Assembly: GCF_000003815.2 (NCBI RefSeq)
Contig: NC_049982.1
Location: 25,917,242-25,981,241 of the forward strand
From: Branchiostoma floridae
Lineage: Eukaryota; Chordata; Leptocardii; Amphioxiformes; Branchiostomatidae
Direction: 5' to 3'
DNA length: 64,000 nt
Part shown: positions 47,501 through 56,180 of the stretch, piece after piece
How the letters are laid out: each line of letters opens with the position of its first letter
Numbering within the stretch: the first letter of the stretch is position 1
Made by a program: the position numbers and the translations under genes
Notes under the pieces: generated by a model
What the model saw: the letters and a program-made list of their open reading frames with translations, nothing else
Database searches by the model: none
What the model was told of the DNA's origin: nothing

Positions 47501-48335
47501 TTTTGTGTATTTTGTCGTCTTCTAAGTCATACTTTTACGCATTACGCAAAATGTAAATTATAACAAAAATGAGAAAATAACAAAACAGTGACGCAGTGAA
47601 CGAACCCCGCTGTGACGCAAGCTTGACGCAAGTGCAGTGAGTCAAGGTGCCTTTAGCTTCCATCGCCTTTTAATTCCCAACTTTAACCTGGGTGGAGTAC
47701 GTGAGGAAAGTCCGATGTAAAGAGCGTTTCCCACGGACACAACGTCTAGATAGAAACGCCATTGTGACGTCCTGTGTGGCGTAACTGGTAAAGCGTTCGG
47801 CTCGGAATCTAGAGGTTCCGAGTTCGATACTCACCGTATACTCTTGGTAAAGACACTCAACACGACCTTCCTCACTTCACCCGTGTGTAAAAATGGGTAC
47901 CCGACTTAGGTCGGGGAGCTAAAGAAAAAAGTTTACCTTTACTTTCTGTCAGTACTGTGTATATGCAAGGAGGTTGAAAAACTTGAGGGACCTCCTTGGT
48001 ATACGCAAGGAGCTCCTTAGTATCTGACACACACTAAGTTACTAACTTGAGTGCAGTCACTGCAGTGCCACATTGTCCTAATGACGTCTGTCCAAAAGCA
48101 AAACAGCACAAAACGCCAGGAATTGATCGAAGCCTTGATCTCTCGATCCCGCGTTCGATACCTTATCGACTATCCGACACCACCGAGGCTCGATAAATTT
48201 CTCAAATCACAAAAAGAAAAAGAAAACAACAGCAACCTCCTTGCAGCAACTAATGCCCAGTGCCATGTGATGAGGATGAAAAGATGTACCCTTACCTGTG
48301 TCTACAGTCTGGGTCTGATCCTGCTCTCCCGACAT
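41508..48335 (-). CDS. Type II membrane C-type lectin with collagen-like stalk (7 exons, 489 aa)
   Basis: Exons are 48296-48335, 46127-46228, 44670-44807, 43776-43895, 43229-43288, 42410-42985 and 41508-41941. All are GT-AG; every internal junction is phase 1, and the total is 489 codons plus TAG. The N-terminal cytoplasmic part (1 to about 110) contains THTYANSL-like and PLYNTG tyrosine motifs. TM is about 113-134 ([17 protein letters not shown]). A short amphipathic stalk ([12 protein letters not shown]) follows. A Gly-X-Y stalk of about 165 residues carries repeated [12 protein letters not shown] units and several interruptions. The CTLD (about 347-480) has [30 protein letters not shown] and CHFIC. 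The usual EPN/QPD site reads KPG and WND reads WLD, so canonical mannose or galactose binding is doubtful. Introns hold SINEs and MITEs. Surface pattern recognition is an inference. Confidence 0.93.
42183..42327. repeat. CTTCC/CTTGC microsatellite in the lectin gene
   Basis: Polypyrimidine tract of TTCC, TTCT and TTGC repeats in the intron between the collagen and CTLD exons. Confidence 0.95.
43360..43695 (-). mobile_element. tRNA-derived SINE in the lectin intron
   Basis: On the minus strand the head GAGCGGCTAGCTGGCGAACG and B box GGGTTCAATACCC are followed by a body with TAGACGTTGTGTCATTGGGA and ending TACCGTGCTCTAGACACAGT. A related body lies at 47330-47770. Confidence 0.65.
44381..44550. 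mobile_element. Palindromic MITE, copy 2
   Basis: CAAACTGCAATGTTATGAAA centre with ATATTGCAGTCTGAAACC arm; flanks CCGTTGTTTTCAAGAACA and AAAAACAACGGATATAGGTT. In the lectin intron upstream of the TM exon. Confidence 0.6.
45056..45086. repeat. AAGGAGGT hairpin, one of several
   Basis: CCAAGGAGGTCTTTTTATAA then CCTCCTTGG. Comparable AAGGAGGT...ACCTCCTT hairpins lie at 47967-48000, 57248-57300 and 58474-58498; likely ends of another MITE family. Confidence 0.45.
45658..45962. mobile_element. Palindromic MITE copy 3 next to a truncated hAT-like end
   Basis: 45658-45808 carries CCGCGGAGTAACCTATATCC, GGTATTTAAGGACATC and TATCCCTAAATACCC. 45875-45962 has GACCTGGACCTGAAATTTTT and ends GTACCGGTACCCACCCCTTG, the same terminus as the element at 3.1 kb. 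Both are in a lectin intron. Confidence 0.5.
46615..46830. repeat. Second copy of the 40.8-kb dispersed repeat
   Basis: GAACACAGTTTTTGGCCTGT then AGTTAAGGGCCTCACGGTGA, parallel to 40905-40960. Starts near CTCGCTTATAGCGGCCAGCC. Confidence 0.5.
47330..48210. mobile_element. Cluster of SINE pieces in lectin intron 1
   Basis: 47330-47770 (minus) resembles the body of the SINE at 43.4-43.7 kb (TACCTTACAATACCGTGCTC on the minus strand). 47773-47935 (plus) is a tRNA-headed SINE (TGTGGCGTAACTGGTAAAGC, GAGTTCGATACTC). 48090-48200 (minus) is another tRNA-like head. Heads lack intact cloverleaf pairing, so they are not called tRNA genes. Confidence 0.55.
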
Positions 48336-49820
48336 GATGCCACTTGTCAATTTTCTGTACAAAACTTGAAAACACGTCCTACACCAGGTTAGACACCAGG
48401 TTAGACTCAGTCTGTGTTATACAAACTATCGCTGCTAGCGGCTTTTTGAGCCTTCTCGCGCCTGACGAGTGGAAGGACTGTTGGAATCGTGATTTAGTCC
48501 AGACTCATCTAGGGCCTTACATCACGAAATCAAAAACCATAGATGAAAGTATTTATCCACAATCAATGGGCTACACCACACTGTTACCAAGATGGGGGTG
48601 TCGTTCTGTAATATTGCATTACTTAGAAATACTGCTATACTTGAAATAAACCTGCGTGCATCATCTCGCACATACTACTAGACGCCATGCCAAAAGTACA
48701 TACGAATGCATCAAAGGGACCTTGAGTTATAGCTGCGAACACACAGACACAACCAATAGCCATACTCTCGTATGAAGTGAACCTCCTTCATGGAGGTAAT
48801 GAGTGGGTAATAAACATCTTACACATCGAGACACATTATTGAACACCCAATCAGTTTGGCTGTTACAAAAAGAAAATGAGTTGGAGAAAACAGTCTACAA
48901 AGGCATTTTTCACTTGTTTTATCTGGCAGAAAGTTATTGCATTCATTTATACATACTACGCCTAAAGGAGAAAAACAAGTTTTTGCTAGACAGACTCCAC
49001 ATAGTCCCCTTCAAAAATGGAAACAATACTGCATTTCATATAATAGTCAAAAATGTCCACCATGCATCATTTTTATTAAAATGTATACACACTTCCGTTG
49101 GCGGAAAAAAGTTCTATTTTCTAGAAAAGATCCCACCATGGTTTATAATTAGACCAGAGCTACGTCCTTATCATAATATCTGGTTCATTTTGTAAAAGTA
49201 AATAAATATTCTTGTCACTGTGCGAACCTCGGTATATCTATGTCGATTGCTTCAAGAAGCTAGCATAATTCGACCAATGTTCTTTCTCTGTAACAATCTC
49301 GCAAGATGAGGTCTTCATATCATGGAAAGAACTGCCTCCTGGCGCTCGTTGACGGAACTGCAACCGCCCTGTTGTGAGTTGTTGTTTTAGCGGATGTTAT
49401 AATAAAGAGAACCAATGGACAGTGGTGGCGGGAATCCAGCACCCACTTATCCTCGTGCTAGTGACATATTCATCGAATCAATTTATATATGCAATATGTA
49501 TGCAAAATAGGTCATCCTTTCCATAGTTGATGAGATTTTAGTGACTTTTGGCGACGGCACGGGGTTTAATTACGAAAAGTGCATATACACAAATCATGAC
49601 CTTTATCAATTTATAACTTTGTGAGGCTTTTAATGTCTCAAACATAATACTTTTCGTTCCTAAAAATTACAATCTGCCAGATGGGCCCTGGTTTGGAAAT
49701 TCGGAAATATGACCCGAGCTTGCAGGTTACTGCTGCTTTCTGAAACTTCGGTGTGATACTTCCCACAATGCTTTAGAGCGGTAACCCTGGTAAGAGACCT
49801 CCAACAGTCAGCTGATAAAA
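48336..49820. other. Divergent intergenic region between lectin and MTPN
   Basis: Should hold the promoters of both genes. 49322-49470 is the repeat shared with 39.7 kb; 49645-49700 matches the reverse of 9231-9282. Near 49760, TTCCCACAATGC resembles a ZNF143/THAP11 motif, about 60 bp upstream of the MTPN ATG. ORFs at 48803-49195 match nothing known. Confidence 0.4.
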
Positions 49821-52341
49821 ATGGGGGACTTGCTCTGGAGTTTGAAGAACGGGGATATAGACCTGGTAAAAGCTGCTATCGACGAACCGGTAGGTAAACA
49901 ACCATTTGAAACGATCCTTCCAAGAATGCATGCCATTCTGGCGTTTGTAAAGCTGCACAAATCTTGCTATAGAGGCGCGATCGGCAAGCCGAAGACCAAC
50001 TTCCGGTAAAAACTTACCACCACTGCCACCACACCCAGCAAACCCATTCCCGGTCACTGCAGCATGCAGTAAAATATTTAACTGTAGACATGCATCTATC
50101 TTGTTAGGAGTTAACCACAAACGCTGTTAGTTCATGTAGAAAGTATGATAAAGTATTGTGAATCACAAAAAATGCTGTCACAGGAAAATGACGAAAATTA
50201 TTTGTTGCAACACAATCGAAGACAAGTTTCCTCATCTTGCAGTAATATGATGTTATTTGACAGCACTTTTTGGTGCATATACATTTGTTGTCATAATGCA
50301 GTTGTAATAGTTTTGACGTTATCAGTAAATTAGGAAGTATCTGGATAAAAATCAAACAGTTACAGTAAATCACAGTAGTTTGGTAGAATTATTCATGGTA
50401 CCGTGTTTAAGGCAAATATTTGCGTGTATGGTCCACCACCACCAGTGCTTGTTTACTGGCCTCTGTCAGGCTTCACATGTCGAAATTGGCCAAATAGACA
50501 GTTGACACACCAGATGGCCAGCTCGAAACTACAGTTTGCGGCATGCCGGCCGCAAACTAGAGTTTGGGACATAGGGTCTGTGGACCGTTGCAAACTGTAG
50601 TTTGTCATGGCCAACACCCCAGTCATTGTACAGAGCTGAACCTCTGCTTGGAGTTCTACTATGTCCAGCAACATGTAAATTTGAGTGTTGCCAATCAATC
50701 TTGTGCCAACAGTATTTACATATCTTCAATTTACAGAAACTCCCTTTGAGTTTAAATAGTGGTCTGGTGGTAACGTCTTTAGGAGATCATATAAAGACAC
50801 ACAATATTGATGATGTTGTGGATCTTTTTAGGGTTTTGATGTCAACTCGGAGATCGGAGGTCGCATGCCCATCCATTATGCAGCGGACTACGGACAACTG
50901 GACGTCATCAAGGTCCTGCTGGCCAAAGGGGCTGATGTGAATGTGAGTATCCACCTTACTGATCCTATGCTATAGCCTGGTCACCATTCTCCTCTGGTCA
51001 GTTAAGGGTTGTTTTAGTTTTAGTTTTACCTGACCCAGTTTGTAAAGCATAGACCTGTCTCTGTACATGTCAACCTGTCTTTTTCGCTGGCCTTTTGAGT
51101 TTTTGAGTTTGCTAGAACTCTGTTAGCGGTATGGTACCACTTCTAAACTGGACCAGAAAATCACTTTGGACTGGACTACAAATTCAAAGAAAAACTACAT
51201 ATCTCTAGACCTGTAGAAAAGGATGAAAAGCATGCACTACCATTTCTATCAGAAAGATATTTGCAGCTATCATTAAGATGTGCATAATCCTGGAAAATTA
51301 GATACACTACTAGTACTTAGTACTTGCTTCAAACTTCACATAGACACTACTGCTTCTAACAATGAGGTGAAAATGCCATCAAGGATGCAGGAAGCTGAAT
51401 TTGGGTATCATTTGAATACTAGTAGTACTGAGGAGACTGTATGTTGTTGTTGACAGAAGTTGTTGTTTCTCCACTGCAGAAGGCAGACAAACACGGCATC
51501 TCTGCAGTCCTGGCAGCTATATGGGAGGGTCATACTGAGTGTGTCAAGTATCTGTTGGAAAAGGTGAGCATTCTTCATAACAGGATCTGTAAAGCTGACA
51601 ACATCTTGTTGTATGAAAGTGTTTTGGGTGCGTCTGTTTGTCTGTATGCTTGTTTGTCTCTGTTTCTATAGCTTTTTTTAAGGAGTTTACTCAGTGCAAG
51701 GCCATTCACTTCTAGGCACTCACTGTGACAGCATCTCTTCTGCATACGTCAGACACATTGATCTTGACTAACTGACTCAAAAGACGAAGCAGGGGTTATG
51801 ATGGGTGCTAGAGAAATTCCCTACCCCATTTAGCTGGAATGGTTTGATCCACTCACACCGGGAAGCTCCCCTACTCTTTTCAATAAGTGTGACGGGTTCT
51901 TTTACGTTCCCAGGGTGTGGCTCTCCCAAACATGGGGCCCCAGTTATTTCCATATGCTATATATAGGCACATCTCACCACAGTGACAGGAAGTGAAGGGT
52001 TAAAGTTCAGAGTTATGGAAGTGACAGGAAGTAGAATCTATTTTTAGCGTACAAGTCTGAGTCAACCTTATTTGACAAGTTACATTCCAAGTACATGTAA
52101 AAGGGTTAATGGAAAATGCTACTAATTCATTAGAAATCAAGAAGTGGATTTGGTTTGGCCTTAGAATCAAGATATAGGAACATTGTTCCTGGAAACGCAG
52201 AATGATTTTGTAGTTGTAAAATGTAATGACTGCTGACCTCTATTTGACCTTCAGGGGGCCAGGAAAGACGGCAAAGCGCCTGACGGGACCAATTATCTGG
52301 ACTGCGCAGAGAAAGAGGACATCAAATGTTTGTTGAGATGA
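49821..52341 (+). CDS. MTPN: Myotrophin (V-1), 4 coding exons, 116 aa
   Basis: Small all-ankyrin protein; in vertebrates it binds actin capping protein and sequesters it. Exons are 49821-49889, 50832-50942, 51480-51563 and 52255-52341, all in phase 0 with GT-AG ends. Sequence lines up with human myotrophin (118 aa) from memory: LLWSLKNGDIDLVK, then DVNSEIGGRMPIHYAADYGQ, LLAKGADVN, DKHGISAVLAAIWEGHTECV, KYLLEKGARKD and a short C-terminal repeat ending KCLLR. The ankyrin core motif (HYAADYGQLDVIKVLLAKGA) is intact. The start ATGGGGGAC has a strong context. Introns contain SINE-derived pieces and a palindrome at about 50525-50605. Ordinary housekeeping gene, high confidence. Confidence 0.95.
51780..51960 (-). 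mobile_element. SINE core remnant in MTPN intron 3
   Basis: On the minus strand GGGAGAGCCACACCCTGGGA then ACGTAAAAGAACCC, comparable to the core of the SINE at 10.67 kb (GGGGAGAGCCATACTCCAGG, ACGTTAAAGAACACC). The tRNA head is not evident. Confidence 0.45.
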
Positions 52342-53668
52342 AGATGTCATGACGTCGTTCTTCACTCAGTCTTGTAAGTGTTTAACTGAACAAAACTTTT
52401 CTTCATAATCATTTGGTCAAAGTTATGTTAGTAAATACTGCAAATTCATCCTTTTTGCGAAAATTTAGCTTAAGTGGTAGGAGTTGCAAGGAGGTTTATG
52501 CTGTAATTTAGATTCACTAGCACAAAAAGACACATTTGCGGTGTCATGATTTTCTAGCAAAGAAGGAAAGTAGCAAAAATAATTCCACTGTAAAAATTTC
52601 AAGGTTCACATTGCAAGCTCCTATAGCCACAGAATAGACCTCTAAGTTAGCAAAGTGAAAATTATTTAAGAATATCAATTCGAGAAAAACTTGAACAAAG
52701 GAACTCTGTTTGCTTGAAATGGCAGGTGTGTAATGCATTCCATTTAATCGATGGAAGCCTACTTAATGCAACTAAGAAGCTTGTGTGTTATTATCAGCTT
52801 GTCTGGAACACCTGTATCAGACGTTATGTCGGCCCAGGTATGACATAGAAAAGTTATATCAATCCCCACCAGTTTGATGAAGGCCTTGTAGTATTATAGT
52901 TACCCTGTAGTCCCAACACTGACAATAACTGACATCGTTCTTCTTTTTTTTTCCCCAGTGTCATCCTACAACCTTACACCAACAGCAAACCATTCAAGAC
53001 TCCAGTCTTGGTCCACCATCTACATATAATACCTGCGAGCTACACATCTTTGTATTCCTTCAGTATTCAGCTTGTGGCAACCATTTTATTTGTGAGAGCA
53101 CATGCAAGAGTGTGCTATAAGGTGCTGCATATACATTTGAAACAGTTCGGAAACTCCATTTTGACAAAATAGTCTGAATTCAGGCCCAACCATGCAATGC
53201 CAATAGATTTTACAAATCGAATGTGCTGCAATGATCATGGTCAGCATTGGTGCATGCTACTTGCATGGATTAGTTTGTAAACAGTTATAAGAATACCATA
53301 AAAGTAAGGACACAGAGCGATCTTCAGTTTGAATGCAAAGTGTTATGCAAACCTGGTAACCATACCATTGGGAGCTCCCTGGTATCTATTTCTCGCAACG
53401 TTGTGGCCAGGGATCACAAGCCAGGGATTTTTTTCAGTGTGGTTTTCAATGGGATGGCAGTAGTAAGAACGTCTGGAAAGATAAAATTGTCAGAAAAAGG
53501 CCTACTGTATATCCTTTAAAACTACGATAGGGGCTTGTGAACCACCCCTAAAAAGCCCTTGGAGAATGGTTACCAGGCTAGTATGCTCCAAGTACCTAAA
53601 TGGTGGTTCCTGAAACCCCAGCCTTAGGTATATTTTACCAGCATATGAAGGTTAGACATCTAGATAAA

Positions 53669-53922
53669 CAATATTCAAATACAATTCAATCTCTACAACT
53701 GGATAAAAAGGAGATTAAATTTGCTTCCTGATGTTTTGAGTGACATCCATCCCTCTTCTTCAACATCACTAAAGTAATAAGAATAAACTGTTTTTATCCT
53801 GATATAAACAGTTTATTCTAATGATGCCAAAGAAGAGTGATGGAATGTCACTTGAAACATTTGGATGCAAATTTAATCTCCTTTTTATCCTGTTGTAGAG
53901 ATTGAATTACATTTGAATATTG
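53669..53922. repeat. 254-bp palindrome (foldback element)
   Basis: CAATATTCAAATACAATTCA on the left is mirrored by TGAATTACATTTGAATATTG on the right, and inner blocks GGATAAAAAGGAGATTAAAT and AAACTGTTTTTATCC also pair. The full length can fold on itself. It sits in the presumed MTPN 3' UTR. Confidence 0.75.
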
Positions 53923-54162
53923 TACCAGCATTTCCGTTTTCTATCTACAAATTGTAGATTACAGCTGAGTATGTGATGCCTTGCTAGCTGATTACATTGA
54001 TGTGCTCTTATGTCCAACATGGTATTTACTTCACTCCTGTGTGAGTCCCCTGCTGTCTGTACATCTATCTATGCTTCAAGAAGACACATGTAGAGAGAAC
54101 AAGAATGAAACACACAGGCTGAGTCTGCCCGTGTGTACTATAATGCTTTTCCTACTATAGAT

Positions 54163-54168
54163 AATAAA
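54163..54168 (+). terminator. Candidate poly(A) signal
   Basis: AATAAA, the first canonical signal well placed after the MTPN coding region; usage not shown. Confidence 0.3.
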
Positions 54169-54239
54169 GGAACTTTTACTGCTTGATACTGACTTGTTTT
54201 GTCTGCATGTTTGTGCCAGAAAAGAAGAGCAAGAGGGGT

Positions 54240-55855
54240 GGGGAAAACATTGATGTGTACCTTGGGGTTTACATGTGATGGGACATTTAAAGATGTAGTG
54301 TGCATTACATAAATCAACGAGGTTATAAAGACCATCCTTGCGTAGATGTAGTGGCACATTACATAAACTCGGCACAAAAAGTTTGGAATATTAACTTTGG
54401 CTGATCATATTTCCGTTGTTTCTGCATCAATTTCAATGTGTTATATATCAATAGAAAGCGTGTCTGATTTCCTTTCATATGGTATCAAACTCCTTATGGC
54501 TATAAATTCTTGGAACGAGCACCAGGGCTACTTACGTCAGTGGGTCACGAAAAAAAAGTGCCCAAATTTCAATTTTTGTGTTCAACTCTGTATCAGACTG
54601 CTGGTGTGGGTGTGGGTGTCAATGATTCAATCTATCCTTTTTTCACGTAATCTTTGGTATACAGAGCATCCAAGTTCATCTTTAACATTTGAGAAGAGTA
54701 TATGTGCCCTTTTGGCTGTTGATGACCGAATCGAGGTGTGGAGGCGGCAAGGAGAATGCCACGCTGACTGTCGCACGGATAGAGCGTAACAGCGCGTAGC
54801 GCTTGGTGGAGGCAGTGTCATGGTGTGGTGTATGTATGGCTGCCACAGGAAAAACGAAGTTCACCCTCATCCCAGACAAGACAACCTCAATGCTGTGAGA
54901 TACAGGGACACCATTCTCCATGCAGTCGCAATGTCATACCTCGTCAGCGTGTGTGGGGGACCAAATGCAATTCTGCATGTGTTAGACTACAACGCCCGTC
55001 ACACAGAGCAAGGATCAATGCAGACTGTGTGCGTGGACGGGCGGTGTAATCTTACAGAATGTCATTCGACCCAATATTGAAGGGGTAAGACATTGCGACT
55101 GAATACTGAATGGAGAATGGTGTCCCTGTATCTCACAGTATTGAGGTTGTCTTGTCTGGGATGATAGCGTACCTTGTTTTTTTTTCCTGTGGCAGCCATA
55201 CACCACAACAAGCGCTACGCGCTGTTACGCTCTATCCGTGCGACAGTCGGCGTGGCATTCTCCTTGCCGCATCCACACTTCGAATCGGTCATCCAACACC
55301 CAAAATACACATATACTCTCCTCAAATGTTGAAGATAAACTTGGATGTTCTGTATACCAAAGATTACGTGAAAAAAGGATAGATTGAATCCTTGACACCC
55401 ACACCCATACAAGCAGGATGATACAGAGTTGAACACAAAAATTGAAATTTGGGCACATTTTTTTCGTGACCCACTGACGTAAGTAACCCTGGTGCTCTTT
55501 TCACGAATTCAAAATCATGAGGAGTTTGATACCATATAAAAGGAAATCACACACGCTTTCTATTGATATATAACACATTAAAATTGATGCAAAAACAACG
55601 GAAATATGATCAGCCAAAGTTCATATTCCAAACTTTTTGTGCCGAGTTTAGATATGCTGGGACATTACATAGATGTACCGGGACTTGATGACATAGAAGT
55701 ACATGTAATGGGATGTTTAATAAATAGATGTGTGGTATTACATAGATGAGGTAGAACATAACATAGATGTAGTGGAACATTTAATACATAGAATCATCTT
55801 GTGTGGTATTACATAGATGAGGTAGAACATTACATAGATGTGGTGAGACATCATG
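54240..55855. repeat. Minisatellite split by a Tc1-like insertion
   Basis: ACATTACATAGATGTAGTGG-type units of about 25-45 bp at 54275-54365 and 55651-55855. The intervening 54366-55648 is the transposon remnant. Confidence 0.6.
54366..55648. mobile_element. Tc1/mariner-like element, hairpin-like with both arms carrying transposase remnants
   Basis: Flanked by TA on both sides. AACTCGGCACAAAAAGTTTG at the left end is inverted at the right (AACTTTTTGTGCCGAGTT). The arms are similar for about 550 bp. The left arm on plus encodes decayed Tc1 transposase text: VWRRQGE, GGGSVMVW in a shifted frame, and LNAVRYRDTILH with DYNARHT. The right arm on the minus strand repeats the same part (VWMRQGECHADCRTDRA). 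Frames are broken, so it is inactive. Confidence 0.75.
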
Positions 55856-55894
55856 ATGATCTGTCAGTTATTCTTTTTGAAAGTCTGGAACAAA

Positions 55895-56180
55895 ATCGCC
55901 CCTGGTAATTCGGGGGAAAAACGCCAGGAACCCAAACCTAGAGCACTAGCTCTCTGTCCCCAAAACTATCTACCATTCAAAAATAATAACCATAACATGT
56001 CCAGAACACGAGATACTAGTACATGTACATGTACATGTATAAAACAAAGTCGTTGTGCTGCAGTGTCGTAGAAAGTCGCTAGGGTGCCTATGGCCTTTGT
56101 TTTTCCGACCCTTACCCACGTACCAAATGCCATAGGGATCCACCCCGAGTTTCTCGAAAGACGTTTAACGTTATACCCAC
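55895..56180 (+). repeat. Copy of the dispersed CTTCGCC family
   Basis: ACTATCTACCATTCAAAAAT, GTCGTAGAAAGTCGCTAGGG and CCATAGGGATCCACCCC follow the family order. ACATGT repeats lie inside at 56021-56040. Confidence 0.4.

Larger units (their letters stand above)
52342..54180 (+). other. Probable MTPN 3' UTR with an intron
   Basis: After the stop, CTT/GTAAGTG (exon ends 52373) and a strong acceptor TTTTTTTTTCCCCAG/TGTC (exon restarts 52959) suggest a 3' UTR intron, 32 nt after the stop, so close that nonsense-mediated decay is not expected. The UTR could reach AATAAA at 54163-54168. The true 3' end is unknown. Confidence 0.45.

Noticed and set aside
47774-47850. Possible tRNA gene
   Set aside because: A and B boxes are present but acceptor and anticodon stems do not pair properly, and SINE body sequence follows.
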